Of a stretch of 10,142 nt of DNA, positions 1 to 6,657 are shown piece after piece. The position numbers and the translations under genes were made by a program. This DNA comes from an uncultured Gammaproteobacteria bacterium. GTDB lineage: Bacteria; Pseudomonadota; Gammaproteobacteria; Pseudomonadales; DT-91. The DNA lies in the NCBI GenBank assembly GCA_929200485.1, contig CAKMZU010000071.1:1-10142 (forward strand), in the 5' to 3' direction. The notes beneath the pieces are model-generated. The model searched no databases and was not told the origin of the DNA. It was given only the letters and a program-made list of their open reading frames with translations. Each line of letters begins with the position of its first letter. Within the stretch, counting starts at the first letter, position 1.

Positions 1-508
1 GTTCAGCTGTACGCTTTGCTTTTTCTGCTTTGGCGGCAGCAGCTTTTTCTGCTCTGGAAATTTTTCTTTCTGTCGCTTTTTGAGCCTTCTCAGCTTTTAA
101 AAGAAGCTGCTTTTCAATGCGAACGTTTTCACGGTCAATGCTCGCTTTAATTTTGTCTTCGGCGGCTTTAATCTTTTTGTGGTTTCTTATATCAGATTTA
201 ATTTTTCTCAGATCATCTTTCTTTTGAGTCAATTCATCTTTAATAAGGTCAAAGTCGGCTTTAGACTTATCAAGCGTTTTGGATAAGGTGGCAGCATTTT
301 TTGCTTTTTTCTTTTGTGCTGTTAAGAACTTTGCTCGGTTATTCCTAACTTTGTTTCGGCTAGTGACTAGTTTCTTTTCCAGAGATGCAATTTTTTTTGT
401 GGTGGATTGAACACTGGAAGAAAGCTGTTTTTCAAGCTTGATTTTCAGTTTTTCGATTTCATTTTGAATATCGCTCACTGATTCAGTTGTCTTTTTCTCA
501 GCCGCCAT
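1..508 (-). CDS. Lysine/alanine-rich coiled-coil protein, N-terminal part (runs off left edge)
   Basis: The frame opens at an ATG whose first base is 508 and stays open to the left edge, giving 169 complete codons; the C-terminus is missing. An AGG (bases 519-517 on the minus strand) sits 8 nt before the start codon as a fair ribosome binding site. The peptide has no Gly, Pro, Cys, Trp or Tyr, and about 22% of residues are Lys. Leu and Ile recur at heptad-like spacing (for example residues 17-50), and the visible end is Ala/Lys/Glu-rich (about residues 139-169). This predicts one long, soluble alpha-helical coiled coil with no signal peptide or membrane segment. The style resembles AlgP-like or histone-H1-like bacterial proteins with basic alanine-rich tails, but I recognise no specific family. 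A role in nucleoid, polyphosphate or scaffold binding would be speculation. The gene is real with good confidence; its function is unknown. Confidence 0.75.
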   Translation of the reverse strand, partial: MAAEKKTTESVSDIQNEIEKLKIKLEKQLSSSVQSTTKKIASLEKKLVTSRNKVRNNRAKFLTAQKKKAKNAATLSKTLDKSKADFDLIKDELTQKKDDLRKIKSDIRNHKKIKAAEDKIKASIDRENVRIEKQLLLKAEKAQKATERKISRAEKAAAAKAEKAKRTAE

Positions 509-533
509 AGTTATTACCTATTTAGTTATTGCC
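508..533 (-). repeat. Two near-identical 11-mers over the start of the coiled-coil gene
   Basis: TAGTTATTACC (508-518) and TAGTTATTGCC (523-533) match at 10 of 11 positions with a 15-bp period. The first copy contains the likely Shine-Dalgarno AGG and touches the start codon on the minus strand. It could be a chance duplication or a binding site affecting translation; only the repeat itself is seen. Confidence 0.4.
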
Positions 534-849
534 TGTTTGAATTAGCCATTGGGAGATCATTGAATGAGATCTTTGATTTTAATTCATGATTTCGGTCAAG
601 GATTAGGATTGCTATTCTAAATCAAAAAGTCTGTAAGTTTCAAAAAAAAACGAAAAAATTTGTTAAAAAGCCTTTAAAAGTAAAGAAAACTTTCAAAATA
701 AGACAATTTTGTATCTTAACGCTTAGTTTTACATTGCCGTTTATAATATCAACTCGATCTTTTTAACTGTTACTGATATTTATTAAATTAAATTATTTTT
801 GTCTTGCTTTATTTAAAGCATCGAATAATTAACATTGTCTTTAACTATT
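509..849. other. A+T-rich intergenic region between comF and the coiled-coil gene
   Basis: This 341-base stretch lies between the comF stop and the start of the coiled-coil gene; both genes are read on the minus strand. It is very A+T-rich with poly-A/T tracts (for example 641-659). I see no convincing open frame and no clear intrinsic terminator for comF. A weak dyad, GCTTT-attt-AAAGC near 806-819, is not followed by a T-tract on the minus strand. The only element I can argue for is a sigma-70-like promoter near 614-643. Confidence 0.6.
614..643 (-). promoter_or_regulatory. Candidate sigma-70 promoter of the coiled-coil gene
   Basis: On the minus strand, TTGAAA (643-638, 5 of 6 to the -35 consensus) is followed after 18 bp by TAGAAT (619-614, 5 of 6 to the -10 consensus). 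Transcription would start near 607 and leave a leader of about 100 nt before the ATG at 508. The surrounding sequence is A+T-rich, so a chance match is possible. Confidence 0.4.
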
Positions 850-1557
850 TTACTCATTTAGGTGATTCATCTTTGGAGTTCTTGCAAGAGTGAGGCTGGT
901 AATTTTTTTTGCGCCTTTATCTTTTAGTGTTTTTGCTAGTGCATTCATCGTTGCTCCTGTTGTCAAAATATCATCTATAACGCCAATAGATGCTCCGGTT
1001 AGCTGATAATCGCAGTGGTAGCAATTAAGAACAGCAGCCTGTCTACTTTTAGCGTTAAGGGTTTTTTGGTGCGGTTTGTCTTTAATTTGTTTTATTAAAA
1101 AAGGCTTGAAAGGGGTTTTGATCAATTTTGAAATCTCAATTCCTATATTGAGTGTTAATGGCGGCAGCTTGTTGAATTCTCTCGCTCTAAATCGAGGAGC
1201 GTGTGTTAGGTAATCGAAAGTAAGCTGTTCTTTTTGAATTTTATGGGTCAGTAGGTTGGTTGCCAGTTGTAAATATTTTTTTTCCTGATCGGTTTTTAAC
1301 CTTTTTAGCAGGCGTTTTCCTAACCCGAAATAAAGCATTGATGAAATATTTCGATCGAATATTGGGCGTGTAATTTGGCAATTGCTGCATATTTCTCCAC
1401 CTGTTACAGGTGAATCACAGAGCGAACATTGTTGATTATTGTACTCTAACGCTTGAAAGCAGTACTGACAGAGATTCTTTACTGGTGAACTAGGAGGGCT
1501 TAATTGAGATTGACAGATTAAGCATTCTTTTGAAAGATTAAGTAGTTGGAAATCCAT
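850..1557 (-). CDS. comF: ComF family phosphoribosyltransferase-like protein
   Basis: This 235-residue protein has the normal length and architecture of ComF/GntX proteins. The N-terminal zinc-finger region has four CxxC pairs (C12/C15, C30/C33, C44/C47, C57/C60). The C-terminal half is a type I phosphoribosyltransferase-like domain with the PRPP-loop signature GVIDDILTTGAT at residues 192-203. ComF homologues are needed for DNA uptake in naturally competent bacteria, as cytoplasmic partners that help move single-stranded DNA inward; the enzymatic substrate is not settled. The start fits because the first Cys pair follows within 12 residues, although I see no Shine-Dalgarno sequence. Two usually conserved stretches look altered: the R-x-x-R-G-F-N-Q element reads R-x-R-E-F-N-K (residues 124-130), and the downstream R-x-x-N element reads R-x-x-A (172-175). 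The divergent position beside bioB is common in gammaproteobacteria and probably historical rather than functional. Confidence 0.93.
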   Translation of the reverse strand: MDFQLLNLSKECLICQSQLSPPSSPVKNLCQYCFQALEYNNQQCSLCDSPVTGGEICSNCQITRPIFDRNISSMLYFGLGKRLLKRLKTDQEKKYLQLATNLLTHKIQKEQLTFDYLTHAPRFRAREFNKLPPLTLNIGIEISKLIKTPFKPFLIKQIKDKPHQKTLNAKSRQAAVLNCYHCDYQLTGASIGVIDDILTTGATMNALAKTLKDKGAKKITSLTLARTPKMNHLNE

Positions 1558-1579
1558 TTTATAACATAGCTTAATATCG

Positions 1580-1608
1580 AATATAGGATGGTACGGTGTT
1601 GTCGATAA
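1580..1608 (-). promoter_or_regulatory. Weak candidate promoter of comF
   Basis: On the minus strand, TTATCG (1608-1603) is separated by 17 bp from TATATT (1585-1580). Spacing is ideal and the -10 element is good, but the -35 element matches the consensus at only about half its positions. The implied leader is about 16 nt with no Shine-Dalgarno sequence. Confidence 0.25.
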
Positions 1609-1643
1609 TAGAAATAGGTTTTTGCTATATTATTTTTTAATAA

Positions 1644-1659
1644 ATTTACCTATGTAAAT
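1644..1659. promoter_or_regulatory. Perfect 6-4-6 palindrome, possible operator
   Basis: ATTTAC-ctat-GTAAAT is an exact inverted repeat with a 4-bp centre, lying about 85 bp upstream of the comF start and about 350 bp upstream of bioB. Size and symmetry fit a site for a dimeric repressor, but it matches no operator I can name. The A+T-rich setting makes chance symmetry a real alternative. Confidence 0.25.
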
Positions 1660-1715
1660 GGTGTTATTAAATAGTCAGTCGGTTTTGCTATTGTTAATAG
1701 GGATGTATTCAGAAA

Positions 1716-1820
1716 ATGGATGGAGGTAAGAGGACGATCGAGTTGTCCTTTTCAACTATCACCTTATTAATGATTCTGCTTATATCGTGGTTTCCATATA
1801 TTCGATTAGTTTTGGGGTGA
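1716..1820 (+). CDS. Possible 34-residue hydrophobic small protein (doubtful)
   Basis: An ATG at 1716 opens a 34-codon frame ending in TGA at 1818-1820. The peptide starts with a short charged segment (MDGGKRTIE) followed by about 22 mostly hydrophobic residues (around 11-33), so it would be a single-span membrane peptide. The best Shine-Dalgarno candidate, AGGGA at 1699-1703, lies 12 nt before the ATG, which is far. T-rich non-coding DNA often encodes hydrophobic peptides by chance, so this may not be a gene. It overlaps none of the bioB coding sequence and ends before the proposed bio promoter. Confidence 0.18.
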   Translation: MDGGKRTIELSFSTITLLMILLISWFPYIRLVLG

Positions 1821-1852
1821 AATTTGAATTCAAGTTAACTTTTTTATTTTTG

Positions 1853-1885
1853 GAAGTTGACTGTGATGGTGTCTTTGTTAACATA
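1853..1885 (+). promoter_or_regulatory. Possible BirA-type biotin operator overlapping the bio promoter
   Basis: GTTGAC (1856-1861) and GTTAAC (1877-1882) form an imperfect dyad centred near 1869, with a start-to-start distance of 21 bp. Known BirA boxes pair half-sites of the type TTGTTAACC or TTGTAAACC with their inverse across about 14-16 bp, giving a distance of about 22-24 bp. The right half GTTAACAT fits well; the left half is degenerate. A further GTTAAC at 1834-1839 lies 22 bp upstream. Overlap with both promoter elements is what a biotin-responsive repressor would need. The identification is inference. Confidence 0.3.
1857..1884 (+). promoter_or_regulatory. Candidate promoter of the biotin operon
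   Basis: TTGACT (1857-1862, 5 of 6 to the -35 consensus) is followed after 16 bp by TAACAT (1879-1884, 4 of 6 to the -10 consensus). Transcription would start near 1891, giving a leader of about 120 nt before bioB. It coincides with the GTTAAC-type motifs, which raises its plausibility. Confidence 0.4.
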
Positions 1886-2009
1886 TCGCTCTTTCGATTC
1901 TCTGGTACGAGTTTCTTGATTAACTTTCAAAATCCCCAAGGCTTAGGGCGATATTTGGAAAGCAGGTGCCAGGAAGTTCAGTGTCAGATAGCAGAATGAA
2001 GGCAACAAG

Positions 2010-3077
2010 ATGACAAGTACACAAATTCCAACAAGATATGATTGGTCCTATCAGGAGATAGCGGCGTATTTTGATTTGCCTTTTAATGACCTGATTTTTC
2101 AGGCGCAAAGTATTCATCGAGAGATTTTTGACCCAAATAAAGTTCAGCTAAGCACCTTGTTAAGTATTAAAACAGGTAAGTGCCCAGAAGACTGTGCCTA
2201 TTGCTCGCAAAGTAATCGATATGATACAGGGCTCAGTTATGAAGAGTTGATGGAAGTTGAAGCAGTGGTTGAAGCGGCTAAAGAGGCTAAAGCTGCAGGC
2301 TCTGAGCGGTATTGTATGGGCGCTGCCTGGCGCTCACCCAAAGGCCGTGATATGGCAAAAGTTACTGCAATGGTTAAAGGGGTAAAAGCCTTAGGAATGG
2401 AAACCTGCATGACACTAGGTATGCTGAATAAAGATCAGGCAAATGAATTGGCAGAAGCAGGATTAGACTATTACAACCATAACCTGGATACCTCCCCAGA
2501 ATACTACAAGCAAATCATTTCAACCCGAAAATATCAAGACCGTTTAGATACCTTGCAGCATGTAAGAGACGCTGGAATGAAGACATGCGCAGGCGGTATT
2601 GTCGGTATGGGTGAAACGCGAGATGATCGCATTGGCTTTTTACAGCAGTTAGCGAATCTGCCTGCTCATCCTGACTCAGTGCCCATTAATCAGTTGGTTA
2701 AAATAGAAGGGACACCGCTGGATTTAACACTTGAAGAACAAATTGATTCATTTGAGTTCATTCGAATGATCGCGATTGCTCGAATTCTTATGCCTTATTC
2801 ATATGTGAGATTATCTGCCGGTCGTGAAACAATGAATGATGAAATGCAGGCCTTGGCCTTCTTTGCAGGTGCGAATTCGTTATTTTATGGTGATCGACTA
2901 CTGACCACTGACAATCCTGAATCTTCGAAAGACAGGCAGTTATTTAAACGCTTGGGTATCAACAACGAAGAGCATGTCATTGACGATCTGAGTGATGATG
3001 GCCTAAACGGTGACCCTCAAACCCAATCTGTCTCTGCGGGAACTTCAGAAAATTCTCTTTTTTATAACGCTGTTTGA
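2010..3077 (+). CDS. bioB: Biotin synthase
   Basis: BioB is a radical SAM enzyme that inserts sulfur into dethiobiotin to form biotin, the last step of the pathway, in the cytoplasm. The 355-residue product carries the radical-SAM cluster motif C58-x3-C62-x2-C65. The further cysteines C102, C133 and C193 and arginine R267 (in [10 protein letters not shown]) correspond to the [2Fe-2S] ligands of the E. coli enzyme. Other hallmarks include [12 protein letters not shown] (155-166) and KIEGTPL (231-237). Length is close to the E. coli enzyme (346), with the extra residues mainly in the C-terminal tail. The ATG is supported by GAAGG 7 nt upstream. It is the first gene of the operon, with bioF only 7 nt downstream. 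Regulation by biotin through a BirA-like operator upstream is possible. Identification is essentially certain. Confidence 0.98.
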   Translation: MTSTQIPTRYDWSYQEIAAYFDLPFNDLIFQAQSIHREIFDPNKVQLSTLLSIKTGKCPEDCAYCSQSNRYDTGLSYEELMEVEAVVEAAKEAKAAGSERYCMGAAWRSPKGRDMAKVTAMVKGVKALGMETCMTLGMLNKDQANELAEAGLDYYNHNLDTSPEYYKQIISTRKYQDRLDTLQHVRDAGMKTCAGGIVGMGETRDDRIGFLQQLANLPAHPDSVPINQLVKIEGTPLDLTLEEQIDSFEFIRMIAIARILMPYSYVRLSAGRETMNDEMQALAFFAGANSLFYGDRLLTTDNPESSKDRQLFKRLGINNEEHVIDDLSDDGLNGDPQTQSVSAGTSENSLFYNAV

Positions 3078-3084
3078 ATTTTAA

Positions 3085-4257
3085 ATGAAACATTTAAAAG
3101 CTCGATTGCAGCAGCGTCTCGAAAAACGGGAGCAAGCGCAATGGATGCGAACGGTCCGAAAAGCGCAATCGCCGATGGGCCGTGAAATTCATATAGAAAA
3201 TCAACAATTTCTGAATTTCAGCTCTAACGATTATCTTGGATTTGCTAACCACCCCCAAATTCGCCAAGCGACTATCGATGCGATTGCGCAATATGGTGTC
3301 GGTGGCGGGGCATCCCATATCATCTGCGGGCATAGTGAGCCACATCATCATCTAGAGAGGAAGATTGCTGAACTACTCGATCGAGATGATGCCTTGCTAT
3401 TTTCAACGGGGTTTATGGCTAATTTGGCAGTGATGACTAGCCTGCTTGAGCGGAAAGATGCCGTATTTCAAGACCGTTGGAATCATGCCTCGTTAATTGA
3501 TGGTGGTTTAGCTCAACCCGGCTCTTTTGTACGCTTTAAACACAATGATATGACCGATTTGCAGGCTAAGCTTGAATCAACACCAGCAAGGCACCGCATC
3601 ATTTGTGCTGATTCAGTGTTTAGTATGGACGGTGATATTTGTGATACCCAAGGTTTGGTTTCACAGGCACAAGCTTATGATGCGCTTTTGTATCTAGATG
3701 ATGCGCATGGCATAGGTGTTCTTGGCGATAGCGGTCTAGGCATTATTGATCATGCGAAATTATCTCAAGAAGAATTGCCCCTGATTGTCCTGACATTGGG
3801 TAAGGCGTTAGGTTGTGCTGGGGCTTTGGTGGTTGGGGAAAAAACCTTAATTGAGACCATCAGGCAGTATGGCCGATCTTATATCTATACTACTGCATCA
3901 CCACCAGCGATTGCTGCCGGCGTTTCAAAAGCCTTGGACTTATTGGCTGAGTCGCCAGGTACAAGACAACATCTTAGTGCACTTATTCATTACTTTATCG
4001 ATAAGGCAACAGCTTGTGGCTTGCCTTTGATGCCTTCACCAACCCCGATTCAACCTCTACTTTTAGGTTCGGAGGAAGCCGCTTTGTCTTGTCAAACTTT
4101 CCTTGAGCGCAAAGGGATTTTGGCCACTGCGATCAGGCCGCCTACCGTACCTGTGGGTTCTTGTCGTGTGCGTTTGACGTTGACAGCTTCTCATACATTT
4201 GCAGATATTGATTATTTGTTGGCTTCTGTAAGTCAGTGGTTAGAGGCTAATGAATGA
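3085..4257 (+). CDS. bioF: 8-amino-7-oxononanoate synthase
   Basis: BioF is a PLP-dependent enzyme of the alpha-oxoamine synthase family. It condenses pimeloyl-ACP (or -CoA) with L-alanine to give 8-amino-7-oxononanoate. The 390-residue product is of normal length. Recognisable elements are FSSNDYLGF (45-53), the PLP-stacking histidine H134 (WNHASL), DDAHG at 205-209 with the cofactor-contacting D205 and H208, the Schiff-base lysine K240 in LTLGKALG, and the C-terminal TAIRPPTVPVG (348-358). The gene follows bioB after 7 nt and has no visible Shine-Dalgarno sequence, so translation may depend on coupling to bioB. Its stop overlaps the start of the next gene (ATGA). Identification is essentially certain. 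Confidence 0.97.
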   Translation: MKHLKARLQQRLEKREQAQWMRTVRKAQSPMGREIHIENQQFLNFSSNDYLGFANHPQIRQATIDAIAQYGVGGGASHIICGHSEPHHHLERKIAELLDRDDALLFSTGFMANLAVMTSLLERKDAVFQDRWNHASLIDGGLAQPGSFVRFKHNDMTDLQAKLESTPARHRIICADSVFSMDGDICDTQGLVSQAQAYDALLYLDDAHGIGVLGDSGLGIIDHAKLSQEELPLIVLTLGKALGCAGALVVGEKTLIETIRQYGRSYIYTTASPPAIAAGVSKALDLLAESPGTRQHLSALIHYFIDKATACGLPLMPSPTPIQPLLLGSEEAALSCQTFLERKGILATAIRPPTVPVGSCRVRLTLTASHTFADIDYLLASVSQWLEANE

Positions 4258-5903
4258 GTATGTACCCGAGTACAATGATATCCAATGACCAATGCTTAAC
4301 TGTTTGGACAATGAACCGTTATGAGGGAAGTCGTTTTACCGCCAAGGCTGATCAACCCGCCTGTTTGCTGATTAGTGGTTGGGGGTTATCTTCTCAGGTT
4401 TTTGATTTGATTTTGCCATCACTGGCCCTGCAGTTTGATGTCTATACCTTAGATAGACATTTCACTGAAAGTGATCTGACACTTGAACAGGTAAGCGGCG
4501 AATTGAAAAATCTGTTAATTCAGTTTTCTGAAAAGACCAAAAAGAATTTTTGGTTAATGGGTTGGTCATTAGGTGGCAATATTGCATTAAAGGCCGCAGC
4601 AGATGCATTAAATCAAGGGTTAACTGGACTTGAGGGCCTTTTTTTGGTGGGTACAAGCCCTAAATTTATTGCTGAAGAAGGTTTTTCTCAAGGAGTGCAA
4701 TCAGCTGATTTTCAGCAGGTGCAAACACGCCTTTTGAAAAACAAAACGCGTGCGTTGGCTTATTTTGATCGCCTTCAAGTGCATGGTGATAAGGATGCTC
4801 AAACACTTATTTCTGCATTGAAATCTCTTCGGGCCGTAGAGCCCGAACTCAGTGATAAGCAATTAGCATCTGAGCTTGATTGGTTGTTTGGTGTTGATCA
4901 GCGTGAATTATTGTCATCATTTAAAAAAACCGTTTATTGGTTTTTTGGTGAAAAAGATGGTTTAGCTTCGGCTGATATTGCTGCATGGATTAAGAATACT
5001 TACCCAAAAATGATGACGTTTGTTATAGAGGGCGCCTCTCACCCTGTCTTTTTATCAAAGCCGGAACCTTTTTTAACGCAATTGGATCAGTGCCTTTACC
5101 ACGAAAGTCATCAGTATGAAAAGAAGCAAATGGCTAATCGTTTCAGTAAGGCAGCAGTCACTTATGATAGCTTCGCCCGCCTTCAACAATTAGTCGGCGA
5201 AAAATTGTTTGCTCGAAACAGAGAACGGCAGTTCGATCAAATGCTTGACGCCGGTTGTGGAACGGGATTTTTTAGTGAATCTCTGACGAGAGTAAGTCAG
5301 CAAGTGTTAGGAGTGGATTTAGCTGCTGGTATGGTGGACTATGCAAAGCAAAATCATTCATCAAATGCACTATGGATTCAAGGTGATATTGAAGTCATGC
5401 CCTTTAAGCCTCAATCGCTTGATGGTATTTTTTCAAGTCTTGCAGTGCAGTGGGTGGAGTCGTTAAGCGGGTTATTGAAAGAGTGGTATCGACTACTATC
5501 TCCAGGCGGAGAGGTTTTTATTTCGACACTTGGTCCTAAATCTTTATTTGAGCTTCGGCAAAGTTTTGAAGCTATCGATCAATTTCAGCATGTGAATCAG
5601 TTTTTATCCTTTGATGCTATTCAAGCCGAGATTAATGCTTCTGAATTTGAGGTCATTGAAGCGTGTCAAACAGAAGAAATATTAAGTTATCCAAGTTGTT
5701 TGGGTGTGATGAAAGATTTAAAAGGGATAGGGGCAACACTTATTAAAGGTAAGCACGCCAAAGGCTTGATGACGAAAGAGCGACTGGAAAAGCTAGCTGA
5801 GGCCTATGATGAATACAAACAATCAGATGGAACCATTCCTGCGACTTATGAAGTGATTTACCTTCATCTGAAAAAGGTGTCAGCAAAAAGACGTACCACC
5901 TAA
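4254..5903 (+). CDS. bioHC: Bifunctional BioH-BioC fusion: pimeloyl-ACP methyl ester esterase / malonyl-ACP O-methyltransferase
   Basis: One 549-residue frame joins two enzymes that are separate in E. coli. Residues about 1-280 are a BioH-type alpha/beta hydrolase: oxyanion-region SGWG (41-44), nucleophile S105 in GWSLGG, acid D235 (GEKDG) and H263 (GASHP). Residues about 291-540 are a BioC-type SAM methyltransferase: BioC-like start ANRFSKAAVTYDSFARLQ, motif I LDAGCGTG (331-338), acidic D355 (LGVDLA) and QGDIE (376-380). BioC methylates malonyl-ACP to enter fatty-acid synthesis; BioH hydrolyses pimeloyl-ACP methyl ester. The linker is only about 10 residues. The start overlaps the bioF stop by 4 bp (ATGA), with AGAGG 7 nt upstream, so translation is probably coupled. 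All catalytic residues are visible, so both halves look active. The same H-C order is, from memory, annotated as BioHC in Saccharophagus and Teredinibacter. Confidence 0.95.
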   Translation: MSMYPSTMISNDQCLTVWTMNRYEGSRFTAKADQPACLLISGWGLSSQVFDLILPSLALQFDVYTLDRHFTESDLTLEQVSGELKNLLIQFSEKTKKNFWLMGWSLGGNIALKAAADALNQGLTGLEGLFLVGTSPKFIAEEGFSQGVQSADFQQVQTRLLKNKTRALAYFDRLQVHGDKDAQTLISALKSLRAVEPELSDKQLASELDWLFGVDQRELLSSFKKTVYWFFGEKDGLASADIAAWIKNTYPKMMTFVIEGASHPVFLSKPEPFLTQLDQCLYHESHQYEKKQMANRFSKAAVTYDSFARLQQLVGEKLFARNRERQFDQMLDAGCGTGFFSESLTRVSQQVLGVDLAAGMVDYAKQNHSSNALWIQGDIEVMPFKPQSLDGIFSSLAVQWVESLSGLLKEWYRLLSPGGEVFISTLGPKSLFELRQSFEAIDQFQHVNQFLSFDAIQAEINASEFEVIEACQTEEILSYPSCLGVMKDLKGIGATLIKGKHAKGLMTKERLEKLAEAYDEYKQSDGTIPATYEVIYLHLKKVSAKRRTT

Positions 5904-5937
5904 CTGTCGACACAATTATCTAATTACTGGCTGAATT

Positions 5938-6612
5938 ATGACCAAGCGTTATTTTATTACAGGCACTGATACAGATGCTGGGAAAACGTTTATTGCTTGT
6001 GCGATGCTTGAAAAAGCAAAAGCAGAAGGTTTAACGACTCGGGCGATGAAGCCTTTGGCAGCAGGAGCGGAGGAGCATAACGGGCAGCTTGAAAATAGCG
6101 ATGCAACGCTGTTGCAATTTCATGCAACTGAACTTCTTCCTTACAGTCAGGTAAATCCCATTCTACTGGAAGCCCCCGCTGCGCCACATATCGTTGCTGA
6201 AAAAGAAAATCGCCGGTTATCAGCAAGACAGCTAACAGGCTTCATCAATGGATTTATGATGAACAAAGCAGATCTTTTTATTGTTGAGGGTGCAGGTGGA
6301 TGGTATGTGCCTTTAAATTATCGTGAAACACTGGCGGATGCGATAAAGCCACTTAATCTTTCCGTCATTATTGTGGTTGGTCTTAAACTTGGCTGTTTAA
6401 ATCATACCTTGCTGACGTTGAAAGCGATTCAATCGGATAGTTTGAAAGTGGCTGGTTGGATCGGCACTCAAGTCGATCCTGAGATGCGTTATCTGGAAGA
6501 AAACACCGAAACATTAAAACATATGATTGGCGCTCCCTGTCTTGGGATTGTGCCATTTATGAAAAATCCTGACCCTGTTAGGGTAGCAAGCTATATTACC
6601 TTGCCGCAATAG
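5938..6612 (+). CDS. bioD: Dethiobiotin synthetase
   Basis: BioD is an ATP-dependent enzyme that carboxylates and cyclises 7,8-diaminopelargonic acid to dethiobiotin. The 224-residue product has the P-loop GTDTDAGKT (9-17), the substrate-contacting lysine K38 (AMKPLAAG), the Mg-binding D55 (NSDATLLQ), the VEGAGGWYVPL segment (116-126), with E117 matching the conserved acidic residue, and GLKLGCLNHTLLT (148-160). Length is normal. It starts 34 bp after bioHC with no clear Shine-Dalgarno sequence. It is the last gene of the operon and runs toward a convergent gene 45 bp away; no obvious intrinsic terminator lies between them. Identification is essentially certain. Confidence 0.97.
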   Translation: MTKRYFITGTDTDAGKTFIACAMLEKAKAEGLTTRAMKPLAAGAEEHNGQLENSDATLLQFHATELLPYSQVNPILLEAPAAPHIVAEKENRRLSARQLTGFINGFMMNKADLFIVEGAGGWYVPLNYRETLADAIKPLNLSVIIVVGLKLGCLNHTLLTLKAIQSDSLKVAGWIGTQVDPEMRYLEENTETLKHMIGAPCLGIVPFMKNPDPVRVASYITLPQ

Positions 6613-6657
6613 CCCGCCATCGCCAAAAGGTTATCTTAGGTAGGAGGTCATTGTCAT

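Larger units (their letters stand above)
1558..2009. other. Divergent intergenic region between comF and bioB
   Basis: This 452-base region must carry the promoters of both comF (minus) and the biotin operon (plus). It contains a 16-bp palindrome (1644-1659), a doubtful 34-codon frame (1716-1820), an array of GTTAAC-like hexamers (from 1834), and a candidate bio promoter (1857-1884). A short hairpin AGTTG-N7-CAACT occurs at 1741-1757. The last part (about 1930-2009) is richer in G+C and ends with the bioB ribosome binding site GAAGG (1998-2002), 7 nt before the ATG. Confidence 0.6.

Noticed and set aside
806..819. Dyad GCTTT-attt-AAAGC downstream of comF, considered as its terminator
   Set aside because: The stem is short and A+T-rich, and on the minus strand it is followed by an A-rich rather than a T-rich tract.
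1787..1999. A 70-codon plus-strand frame ending just before bioB
   Set aside because: It needs a GTG start with no ribosome binding site, crosses the candidate bio promoter, and its product has no recognisable pattern; most likely chance.
3094..3351. An 85-codon minus-strand frame inside bioF
   Set aside because: It lies wholly within a certain gene on the other strand and its product shows no family features.
6613..6657. Spacer between convergent bioD and the orphan gene, inspected for a shared terminator
   Set aside because: I found no stem of useful length followed by a T-run in either direction.
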